A model generated the notes under the pieces. That model ran no database searches and was not told the DNA's origin. It was given only the letters and a program-made list of their open reading frames with translations. Of a stretch of DNA of 64,000 bases, positions 11,059-20,468 are shown piece after piece. The DNA comes from Voacanga thouarsii (Eukaryota; Streptophyta; Magnoliopsida; Gentianales; Apocynaceae): NCBI GenBank assembly GCA_026120185.1, contig JANUWF010002421.1:2046001-2110000 (forward strand), in the 5' to 3' direction. Position numbers and translations under genes: made by a program. Numbering within the stretch: the stretch's first letter is position 1; the number at the start of each line of letters is the position of its first letter.

Positions 11059-11063
11059 CGTTG
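11059..11063. other. Target site duplication of element B, right copy
   Basis: CGTTG here versus TGTTG at 2453-2457. Confidence 0.6.
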
Positions 11064-11309
11064 GCTCAATTTCTTCTACTAGAGCAGAGTGGATCCGGCG
11101 CCTAGTCCATTAGGTGGGCCTGGCACTAGGTCTATTCTATTTGTGTACACTTTTTGCTCGATTTTAACTTAAATATGCACATATTTTCCAAAAACACCAT
11201 TTACAAGCAAAATGTCAAATAGGAAGGAATATGCCTAGTTATTAAAATAAATGTATCTTAAAACAATATCAAATAACTAGAAAAAGAATAGTAATTTTAA
11301 CCCCGATCA
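11064..11309 (-). repeat. Element A 5' LTR, part 2 (U3 start)
   Basis: This is the missing start of A's 5' LTR, displaced by insertion of B. On the minus strand it begins TGATCGGGGTTAAAATTAC at 11309 and runs into the GGCGCC-type motifs and the GCTCAATTTCTTC block, continuing the text broken off at 2457. To its right lies fragment C, so A itself was inserted into C at 11309/11310. Confidence 0.8.
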
Positions 11310-13062
11310 GTTTGGTACCAAATTTGGCCTGTAGGCTCAAAGATATGGGTAGGCTACGTAGGAAAGGGCTCAAAAGAGGGAGTAGAAGAAGATGAGGCTC
11401 TAGACCTTTTAGCCCGTTCAGCCATACCCCGTGGTCTAGACATGATCACAAAAAGAAGAAAAGGCAATATATGAAAAAGTGATCACAACCCTACTCACAA
11501 CAACCACCCTCTCAACTAAGCTTACTAAATGACAATTTTCAACCCAAACACTACCTCACAATCACATCACAATTTCCTTCACAAATACCAGCACAAGGAT
11601 CACAATATCCTAATCCAAGCAAAATATCAATATAACTGCTCAATGAATCAACTAATTCACAATAAAAATCATGATCATGATAAAAAAAAAAACATAATAA
11701 TAGAATCAAGGTAATCCCAGAACAAATGTCTTTCAAACATAAAGAAGTCTCTTTTACGTAATCACAATGATAATACAAAAGGCATGCTTAATCAACCACA
11801 AGAAGATCAAAGTAAGAATTTTTATCAACAAAATATAATGCCAATGATGAACCCATGCTAATTTAGTAACAATGAATTCGACAAGTTCATTAAATCAAAT
11901 CAAACAATACAGAATTTTAGCCCAAAAATACTGATAAATTCATATGAAAATTTGAACCATAGAAAATCTAGAAAAAGCATACCACAAAGTTCTTGGATGT
12001 ATGGGCAAGCATCCAATATCAAGGGATTGAAGAAATTGTGAACCAATTGGATTGGTTGAAATTTTGAAATTTCAAGAAAGAATGAGAATTTTCTTGTTTT
12101 CAATCTAAATCTTCAAGAAAAATCAAGGATTTTGGGTTTAGAAAGTGTTTTGGAAGTGTTTAGAACAATCCGAAGGTGTTTGGAAGTAGAAACCAGCAAT
12201 GGGTTGAGAGAAAAAGTGAGAAAAGTTGGTTTGGTTTGAAAAAAATGACTGAAAATTAGCTGTTGAACTGCTCTATCCGACGTGACCCGGCATCGAGTCT
12301 GAGCACCTGGATAGGCATCGGGTCAGATCTATTTTCTGGCAATTAAAAAGCTAGATTTGGACCGGTGCTAGGTTAAACTTTTTGATTCGGTGCCTAGTCA
12401 ACTCTTTTCGAGATTTTTTTTTAAAGATGGAAATAAAAAAAAAATCCTAATTTGGAAAAGCATAAATGCATGAACACATGAGACAAAAATATAAATAATG
12501 AAAGTAAAAGAGTGTCTAATACTGAAAGTAATAAAATAAGTAAAATTCAGCATTTGCTACGATCTTAGTCTCGTGGATTGTTCTTTGTGTTCCCAGGTAG
12601 AGATCTAACTTGACAATCCCCAAGAAATTTAGCCAATTAACCAATTTTATTCTCTAAGTTGCGAATTGAAGCCTCCAAATTCCCGGTTATTACGTCCACT
12701 CCTTGGAAATGTTTTTCAGTAGAAGTTACCATGCGATTAACCAACTCTTCTTTTGATGGCTGTGGTGGTGGTGAATTGTAGGGTAGGGAATAAGGAGTCC
12801 TTTGGTTTACAAGGAAGTTCAAGGAGTTTTGCCTTGGTTAGTTTTGATTAACCCAAGAAAAGTTAGGGTGATTTTTCCAACTTGGATTATGGTAGCACTG
12901 TATGGATTATTTCCTTGTCACCTATTCCCCATAAAAGTAGCTTACTCTAAGTACTCTAGAGATGATCCCATGTTTTGGCACTCATTATTGGGGTGTCCTC
13001 CACAAAAATCACACTTACCATTTATTGCCTGTGAAGGACCTATCATTTGTTCCATTTGTTGA
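11310..13062 (-). mobile_element. Fragment C: Athila-like gag tail, linker and ORF2 start
   Basis: Read right to left it gives a CCHC knuckle with CDFCGGHPNNECQNMGSS (13010-12960), the gag tail (ORF 12822-12637, with PYSLPYNSPPPQPSKEELVN and a coiled LEASIRNLENKIG end), a T-rich stretch, a GC-rich motif island (12420-12290), about 800 bases of non-coding DNA, then an ORF2 start MSRPRGMAERAKRSRASSSS at 11443. At 11309 it is cut by element A. The same gag-linker-ORF2 order is in element B (5243-6900), again without pol. On the right it ends abruptly at a copia gag piece. Confidence 0.75.
12637..13020 (-). pseudogene. gag: Gag C-terminal part of fragment C
   Basis: The zinc knuckle CDFCGGHPNNEC (C-x2-C-x4-H-x4-C) is followed after a shift by an N/P-rich stretch and a 61-residue open segment from 12822. 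That segment ends in a helical NLEASIRNLENKIG motif typical of the Athila gag end before protease. After the stop the sequence still resembles the usual continuation (SLPGNTKNNPRD) and then loses coding character where pol should begin. Confidence 0.7.
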
Positions 13063-13428
13063 GCCTTCATGGTAATGGAAAATGAGGTAAACTCCACTTC
13101 CACTAATTTCATATCTGATTTACATAATTCTGATTATGGAAAGGTTGATGATCCTAGTAAACTACTTCTTGAAATGTTCCATGAACTAAAAAAGCTGTCT
13201 AGAAGAAACAAAGAAATGAAAGCAAAAACTAATTCCTTACCAGACGAAAATGCTAAGCTATTAAATAAGAATAAAGCCTTACTTGATTCTATTATGTGCT
13301 CAAGTATTGAAAATGATATTATCCTAACTTCTTTGCATTGTCTGACACTTGAGAACAAATATTTGTGTGACAAAGTACTTTAACTTGAAAATAGGCTTAG
13401 TGATTTTAATATTTGACTATTTCCCGCA
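13063..13428 (+). pseudogene. Copia gag fragment (coiled-coil region)
   Basis: The plus-strand frame from 13069 gives MVMENEVNSTSTNFISDLHN, then a K/E/L/N-rich helical part (LSRRNKEMKAKTNSLPDENA), ending at a stop at 13381 with LENRLSDFN readable after it. This composition and the FM.ME.EVNS start resemble the part after the zinc knuckle in SIRE/Maximus-type copia gag proteins. It is wedged between fragment C and a gypsy integrase piece, both on the other strand, with no copia LTR nearby, so it is an orphan insertion or recombination relic. Family assignment is from resemblance only. Confidence 0.5.
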
Positions 13429-13740
13429 CGAAGTTCTGAGCCAACTTTTCCATTGAATCCTTTACATTCACGGGTATGAAATGCGCCGACTTGGTCAATC
13501 AATCCACCACTACCCATATGGCGTCTTTTTGGTTTCTTGCCATCGGGAGTCCGGTAACGAAGTCCATGGTCACCTCTTCCCATTTCCATTCCGGTACTGG
13601 CAATGGTTGCAATAATCCTGTCACCTTCTTGTGCTCCGCTTTGACTTTCTGACAGGTTAGACACGTTGAGACATACTTAACCACGTTCCGCTTCATCCCA
13701 GGCCACCTATAAGACTTTTTTAGATCTTGATACATCTTGA
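13426..13740 (-). pseudogene. Gypsy integrase fragment (G4)
   Basis: Minus-strand frame from 13735 contains CLTCQKVKAEHK (end of the HHCC zinc domain), LLQPLPVPEWKWEEVTMDFV with the first catalytic Asp of the DDE core, and IWVVVD. The text remains recognisable as far as 13426 (LTKSAHF-like, then MEKLAQ-like). Over its open part it is less decayed than G1-G3. It joins directly, through a duplicated zinc-knuckle segment, to gypsy gag at 13850, so protease, RT and RNase H are missing. Confidence 0.8.
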
Positions 13741-13768
13741 CCTCTCCCGGATGAATGGCGTAGTATCA

Positions 13769-13891
13769 AGTAGTATGTCCTTGATATTACAAAACCTACA
13801 ATAAAATTCTTCAGAATCTTTTTTAGAATCTTTTCTTACATGCTGCAGTAGTATGTCCTTTCATATTACAAAACCTACAATAAAATTCTTC
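13769..13891 (-). repeat. Tandem duplication inside a gag zinc knuckle
   Basis: Segments 13769-13812 and 13847-13891 are the same except for GA versus TCA in the middle. On the minus strand the right copy encodes an intact CRFCNMKGHTTAAC knuckle (C-x2-C-x4-H-x4-C). The left copy repeats FYCRFCN and then loses frame because of the one-base difference. The repeat lies at the gag-integrase deletion junction. Confidence 0.75.
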
Positions 13892-14811
13892 TACTCCTTT
13901 TGGAACCGATTTCATTGCTCGCAACATTTTCCTTTAATCAGCTCTACTTAAGTTGGCTATTCCTTTCTGCTCCCGTCTATCTTCTTCCTCTAGATGAGTA
14001 GCTATTTTGACAGCAATGTTGAAATTGGTTAGGGACAAAGCAATCAACACCCGTTTTATCTTAGTTTGTAACCCTTTCACAAATTGTCGAGTTCGATCTG
14101 CCTCCATCTGCACCAACAAAAGATAATATTTTAGAAGTCTTGTAAATTCCACGGCATACTTCTCAACAATTATTTCTCTTTGTCAGTAATTTTGAAATTC
14201 CTCTTCCTTTTTCTCGATCACCTAGTAAGGTGTAAATTCCTTTGTAGACTCACCCAAGAATTCTAGCCAAGTCTATTCTCCATGTTCCTACTCGTATACT
14301 TCCTTCTTTCAAATCCACCAATCTCGCGCTGGTCCCTGAAGTTTAAATATAGCAAATTAAACCTTTCTCTGATCTAAATAATCTAAAACTATAAAAATAT
14401 TCTCTATTTGTTCTATCTAAGATTTAGCCTTCTATTCTTGGTTTGGCTTTCCATAAAACTTGGGAGGATGAAATTTGAGAAATTGCTCTAGAGCTTAATC
14501 CGTATCCATTTTACATGTCGCTCCTCCCAAGACGGAGTTTTTACCTAGTGTTGAAGTGTTTCTATAAGTTTCGGTAATATTTAAATCATCATATTTCTTT
14601 GGGGTTGTACCCTTATTCCTTAAGTAGCATCCCCATTAACTTCGTCTGACCTATCTGTAGCTTGATCTCTAGTATGTATACGAGTAGATTCTTCTAGTAT
14701 TTCTATTCTTTCAGAAAATTCCAATATACAGTTCATAAAATATTCTTGCTCATAGGCATCAGAATATTTAGAAGGCCTAAAATAATTCACACTATACCCT
14801 TTATCGTTCAT
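13850..14811 (-). pseudogene. gag: Gypsy gag (G4), decayed
   Basis: A possible start at 14811 gives MNDKGYSVNYFRPSKYSDAY. Further on, broken frames give a capsid-like core (FLKFHPPKFYGKPNQE, IEQIENIFIVLDYLDQRKV, LQGPARDWW), then an open part from 14152 with EFTRLLKYYLLLVQMEADRT and RQFVKGLQTKIKRVL, and a zinc knuckle near 13885. This is the retrotransposon gag fold of chromovirus-type elements and closely resembles the gag of G3 (59950-60740). Many stops. Confidence 0.75.
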
Positions 14812-15293
14812 GCAACTATAGAAGCATCACATCATGTGACTTAACACCACAAAAAGGAATCTATAATATTAAATAGTACTTATTCTTTACAATTCCCTAT
14901 ATTTTCCCATGCACACCTCTAATACGTTTCTAATATTGCATACACACATTTCAATTAATATTTTCTCACGAGCATTCATTCTCTTGCACTATTTTTCTTA
15001 TTATAGACAAATTCTGCATAGGTTGATTTATCAATCCATTTGTTACCAAAATCTAAAGCACATACCCATAATATATCTTCCACAACCGTTACTACATTGG
15101 ATCCACTTTATTCAAAGTAATATTATATTAAACAATAGTCAACATATACAAATTCATATATTATACAATAACTTGTGGCACCAATTTAAACAAAGAACAT
15201 ATATAAATATTTACATATAGACATATAAACATGGCTAATTCAATGAACTCCAAGCTCTCATGATATTGTTCTCTGGTAACGATGCCGAAAACT
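14812..15293 (-). mobile_element. Gypsy/Athila junction and element E leader
   Basis: Nothing coding is recognisable. The right end, from about 15180, resembles the leader of elements A and D (ACATATAGACATATAAACATGG) and ends at a primer site. The left 350 bases cannot be assigned and may be 5' leader of the gypsy gag. The junction is somewhere near 15170. Confidence 0.45.
15271..15288 (-). other. Element E primer binding site, decayed
   Basis: The minus strand reads TCGGCATCGTTACCAGAG directly inside the LTR end, aligning with the tRNA-Asp type site of A, B and D with several changes. Confidence 0.55.
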
Positions 15294-16440
15294 TGATGCG
15301 TTAAATTTAGGCATATAAAAATCATGCAATTTTGTATCCATTTCCAATCAAGTTTAAATTAAAATATTAATAAAAAATTACACAGATGAGTAAGTGTACT
15401 CATTATTAAGCATAATATAGGGCATTAACAAGCATCGATCTTCAAGTACGTACTAATTACTTTTCATTCAATGTTAACCTATTAAATAGATTGACAAAGA
15501 GTAAAAATAAAAATAAAAATAAAAATAAAGACAAAATATATACACAACTCTTGGAGAGAAAAACATATTTTTAAATAATCACTCTTGAAAACATGACAAC
15601 AAATTATTAGCAATTATTACAATTAATTGCTTCTCTTGGAATCACGAGGGAGTTTAATGTAGAATCCACTCTCTCTCAAGTTATAGTTTCACTATCTCTC
15701 AGTCAATTCTAATGGACATTTCTGTCTCACTAAAACAACAAAAAAATGCATATGACATAAATCCTTGATAATTATCTCTATCTCTAGGTGATAATGGTTT
15801 GAAATCATTAATTCCCCTATCTCTAGGTGAAATTAACAACTTTTGAATACTTAATCTTAACTTAACGTCTCCCTTGAGTTAGTTAAGAAAATAATTCAAG
15901 AATTGAGCAACAAAGAGTATCTCCCTAACCTTTTTCTCAAGTTAATTAGAAGAATGGTCTAATCTTATCAATTCACTATTAACAACAAGTAATCAAACAC
16001 CAAGAAGAATAATCAATTGAATAATTACTAAATTAATTCTTTATCACAAATCCAAAAAAATATTATTCAAATACAATTAAAACATTAATCTTATCACTGC
16101 TTAAAGAAATAATGAAAATAAAGGTATCAGAAAGAACTCATAGACAAGCCATTTTCTTCCTCATTTGAGAACATCCTTCGAATGATGAATTCCCCTTCAA
16201 TGAATGTTTTTAGCTTTAGCTCCTTGGATTCATTCCAATCCTCTTTACTAATCTTCACTTGTTCTTGGATAAATAGGCCTCTTAAATGCTAAAATTTGTC
16301 ATTCCAAAACCCTAGACCGAGTAAAAGTAAGATTCCATAGCTTATTGGATTCATTCCAATCCTCTTTACTAATCTTCACTTGTTCTTGGATAAATAGGCC
16401 TCTTAAATGCTAAAATTTATCACATGAGTAAGATTCCATA
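15294..16440 (-). repeat. Element E: Athila-like 5' LTR, U3 end missing
   Basis: Minus-strand LTR whose end (GCATCA at 15294) abuts a primer site. It shares the LTR blocks of D and A, for example GAGCAAGTGTACTCAT, TAGACAAGCC and the stretch with AAATAGGCCTCTTAAATGC. It is about 1.1 kb long, against 1.55-1.6 kb in relatives, and stops at copia pol sequence near 16440, so its U3 start is lost. A short tandem duplication lies inside (16224-16418). Confidence 0.7.
16224..16418. repeat. 74-bp direct duplication
   Basis: 16224-16297 and 16345-16418 appear identical over 74 bases (TTGGATTCATTCC... to ...GCTAAAATTT). Both are followed by AGTAAGATTCCATA, at different distances, so the duplicated unit was about 121 bp and the second copy has lost part. 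No other part of this decayed LTR shows this, so the event is recent. Confidence 0.9.
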
Positions 16441-16926
16441 TGCCTCGACAGTTGGATCTATCATGTATGCTATGATAGACCCGATGTATCTTGTGCTCTC
16501 AGTTTGACGAGCAGATACCAATCTGACTCTGGTGAGGGTCATTGGGCAGCTGTAAAAAACGTTCTAAAGTACTTACGAAGGACTAAGGATATGTTCTTGG
16601 TATATGGAGAAGGTGATTTGAAAATAAATAGGTATACTGATGCCAGTTTTTAATCTAATAAAGATGATTCCAAATCACAATCTGGCTACGTGTTTACGTT
16701 GTGTGAAGGGGTAATAAGTTGGAAAAGTTCCAAGCAAGAAATTATTGCCAACTCTACGATAGAAGCTGAGTACATAGCCGTTTCTGAAGCAGCAAAGGAA
16801 ATAAAGATAGAGAGAGTTTCCACGGATGAGAACATAGCTGACCCGCTTATGAAAGCACTATCCCAAAAGAAACATGATTGTCATGTTGAGTCATTCGGTA
16901 TTAGATACATGAATGATTGGCTCTAG
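16438..16926 (+). pseudogene. Copia RT end and RNase H with internal deletion
   Basis: Starts mid reverse transcriptase (ASTVGSIMYAM, then after a frameshift GHWAAVKNVLKYLRRTKDMF), continues into RNase H with RYTDASF and [20 protein letters not shown], and ends [22 protein letters not shown] and stop. The order is right for plant Ty1/copia, but after [13 protein letters not shown] the text jumps directly to [15 protein letters not shown]. Some 60 residues, including the usual CDN motif, are deleted in frame. The purine-tract region and LTR follow. Confidence 0.88.
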
Positions 16927-16940
16927 TGCAAGTATGAGTT

Positions 16941-18664
16941 TGTTAGTATTGTACTATAGAGGCAATCACTTGTACATTGTATATGACACATTTTATTTTA
17001 ATAAAAGGCATTATTTATCTTATAATTTCTTTTTGTTTACTTTAAGTAATATAACTGTTCGATAAAGTCCATAATACAACATTGTGTTAAGGAAATCATG
17101 ATAGAGATCATGATATGAGATTCCTACTACACTGGATGGTGTTAGTAATTAAATAGTCCCTAGTCATAGTATTAATGAGACATGACATCATTAATTCGTC
17201 AAGACTAGCATGTATTAGACTTCCTAATTTGATCAGACGGTGGTTCTCATAACCATGAGTATTGAAATACTCAAAGTTAACACATGGATGCTTGTTAATG
17301 GAACAAGTTCATTGAATGACCTAGCTTTGAGATAATCACATGGATAACTATTTAGTGCCAATGATATAATCTCAATATAGTAAATGTGCAAGTATCCTTA
17401 AACTTGAGATCTTCAAGGTACTTTGTTTGCTGAGCTTTGTACTTTGATTCCAATCTCTGGAGCTCAATCCAGGGCTACCTATGGGATGGATATTGGGTAC
17501 ATTGTGAGGTAAACAAAAGTAATTGAGAGGGTTAATAAAGGATTCACCACTCCTAATAGTAGGGGTGAATATCTCATGGCCACTTGTAGGAATTACTACT
17601 CGAGAAGTCCTTGGCCAAGGCAATTGAATATTGGAAATAGTTTCAATTGATACACATCTAGAGTAGTGGGTTCCTGGTACAAGTACTATTGTATTCGGGT
17701 CAGAATTATTTCTAGAGGGAGTTGGCATGAATTTCGTACTCCAACCCGAATGAGATATTGTATGATGAAAGGAGTAAATTACACTGAAGTTTGTTATTGA
17801 ATGATTCATGTCAAGCCACTTGACTTCTTGGACTCTTGGGTGGTCATAATGTGTTGCTAGATACTACTCATGATCTAGGAATATGGGTTTATTAAGTGAT
17901 GAATTAATAAACCAATCATGATTAGAATTAATAGGATTAATTCTAATTAATTGTGGATTATTAATCTCAAAGATGTTTAGATTAATTCATGTTCGCTACC
18001 AATTGACTGGGAAACCTAATAGGTCATACACAATAGAGGATTATATACTGAAGATGTTATTTGATAACATAATGGAGTTGATTGAGAGAAAGAGAAGTTG
18101 TTGTGGACAAATTATAATTAGTTATAATTTGTGGTCCAAGTTGTAATAGTGAGAACTTGATATTTCCAATTACAATTAGGGAATTCTAATAAGATTAGAA
18201 TTCTAAGTTTTGGGAGGAAAATTTCGTGTAATATATAGTATATGTAACACATGAAAAACCCTAGCTGAACAACACACAAAACAACAGCCACGAGCATTCT
18301 CTCTTCTCTCTATCTCTCTCGATTTGATCTTAATCAAAGAACCCTAGCTGCCATCTTTTTCTGCTAGCACAGGAAAGTTTGGTGCTTGAGTAATCCTTTG
18401 TGTGGATTACTGTTAGAGGTAATCACACACTATGATTATAGTGGTTAGACGTTCAGCTCACGTGGAGGTTGATCACAAGGATTGCTGGATTGCGCCTCAA
18501 CTTGAAGGAGAAATTTTTTTGTTCTTCGGACGATCACCCAAAGGAAAAAGCTGTTACCTTTACTCTTTTTATGTCACGTTTTCCACACATAGATGGGTCA
18601 TGGGAGGGTATCTTGTTTTATTTTTCGTTGTGCCATATACGATACAAGCTTGAGATACCCAATA
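16941..18664 (+). repeat. Copia 3' LTR (plus strand)
   Basis: Begins TGTTAGTATTGTACTATAG just after the pol stop and a GCAAGTATGAGTT purine-like tract, and ends ACAAGCTTGAGATACCCAATA, like the ends of Angela/SIRE-type copia LTRs. It contains CCCTAGCTG... and the CTCTCTATCTCTCTCGATT leader typical of copia R/U5 regions. About 1.72 kb. No matching 5' LTR is in the window. Open frames inside (for example 17809-17372 minus, 18432-18717 plus) have no recognisable product. Confidence 0.75.
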
Positions 18665-20101
18665 GAGAGACGCCTGGCTATTCTACAGAGAAGAAGCCGT
18701 CTCTCTTGTGTGTCTGATTTTCAACAACGTTGTTTTCAATCCTCCTGTTTAACCTAAATAAAAAACCCTAGGTTAAACTGGACTGGGCCATTGGACTCTT
18801 GGTTTAACCTATTGAGCTTAATTAATTATTCTAATTATAACCAACTCAATGGCTCAACAAATAATTAATTTTTCAGCCCAAATAAACCAGTCCAATTAAA
18901 TATGCCTAAGTCAATTTAGTCCCAGGTTAATCCCTAATTATTCAAACTGGGCCAAAGCCTTGAATAATTAATTAACCCACCAAACTAATTTAATTAATTC
19001 TCTCTCCATGGACCTTTATTTTTATTCTAGCCTAATAATTAAATCAGGCTATTTAAATAAAATAAATTTCATTTACTTTAAAATCAATTCCTTAGCCCGT
19101 ATTTAATTAGGACTCACGGTCTATGCTAGGGACCAAAACATACACCGCCTTGGCTACTAAAATGACCAAAATACCCTTGCTATGTAAATAGCTGTATTTT
19201 GCATTTTAAATATTTTCTAATATCACCATAAGGAAATATTGACCCCAAGGATAGTGCTGCGTTAGCAAAGTCTCCGACCTACAGGTGTAATGACTAAAAT
19301 ACCCCTCTGTACATCGCCGTACATTTAGAGAGGAAAAAGTATACTAACACCTCTCTAAATAACATCTACCATCCTTAGGCCTCTAGTCCAATGATCCACG
19401 ACTTCCTGGATTGTTTCCACTTTCTAAGGAAGCTACCCTAAAGCAAACATTCAAGTCATGTTTTGCAGGGCCCTGGAAATTTAGATTATTTAGACAACCA
19501 CAAGGGGCGATATAGTATAGAAACTATCTTGTACAAGTCTGTCTTAACTAACTAATCATATATTCCCAACATGCAAGTATATTGGTCCTATGATAGAACC
19601 TCAACTATAGCATATCAAAGTATATGCTTCCAGTTTCATCAAACTACCAACTCATACTCAAGTCGTAGAGTACTAGTCCACGCTGTAGTGGTAGTAATCT
19701 AGGTTTCTACCATATAGTACTTTTAGAAACCACTATTACAGGTCCTGTTCTACGTATTTGAAATACACTTATGTCATGAAGTGAGTGGACTACTCACTAG
19801 CTAAAGATAAGCCATTCCCCATTTAGAAATCACAATATAATAACCTAGACATAATAAAATTCCCATTCTCATCAATCGATTAAGAACGAATATTTATGTG
19901 TTAAGTAACCCATGATCCATACTTTACTGTAAAAGACCTCCATTCACATGGACCACTTACTTAAACACAATAGGTCTTTTCCAAACGTAATTGTGCACAA
20001 ATAAAATTGTAAATTCACAAACAATTTCTGAAAATAAATTCTTTTATTAAAACATTTGATTTTTACATCAGAAACCTAGTCTAAGAGGGCATACATCCCA
20101 A
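18665..20101 (-). repeat. Second copia-type LTR, inverted and truncated
   Basis: Read on the minus strand it begins GGGATGTATGCCCTCTTAGA near 20101, a typical plant copia LTR opening, and runs to about 18665, where it meets the plus-strand LTR without its own U5 end. A related LTR lies at 57777-58820 in plus orientation, sharing AAGGATGGTAGATG, GAGGGGTATTT and TTGGGGTCAATATT. On the right it abuts G1's 5' LTR, whose first 1.2 kb is missing. Confidence 0.65.
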
Positions 20102-20463
20102 TAGAAGCTTTATGGATATTTTTTTATGTGAGGAAGAACTGAATATTCATGGTAGTTTGAAGGATTGCTTTTGGTTGATGAAATGATGATCAAAGTAGAA
20201 TGAAAATAGAAGTTACTTGGTTGGAAAAAAAATGAATTGTACTAGCTTTTGATTAGAAGAAGTGAAGTTGTGATGAAAACGCATGACTCTTGTGAGCTAT
20301 TGGAAATTGGAAATCACAGAATCAAAGGTGATTTGAAGGAAAACTGAATGAATTAATGTTCCCAAGGTGTTAAAGGCTAAAGGAAAACAAAGGAAAGCAT
20401 GAATAATAGAATTGAGGCAAAATTACTAGGGCTCTTTTTGCCCTTTTTTATGTCACACAAACT

Positions 20464-20468
20464 AGGAC
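20464..20468. other. Target site duplication of S1, left
   Basis: AGGAC, repeated perfectly at 23768-23772. Confidence 0.85.

Noticed and set aside
14909..15220. 103-codon plus-strand frame as a gene
   Set aside because: It is A/T-rich and overlaps the leader and primer site of element E on the other strand; no recognisable motif.
17372..17809. 145-codon minus-strand frame as a gene
   Set aside because: It lies antisense inside a copia LTR and shows no recognisable domain or repeated conservation.
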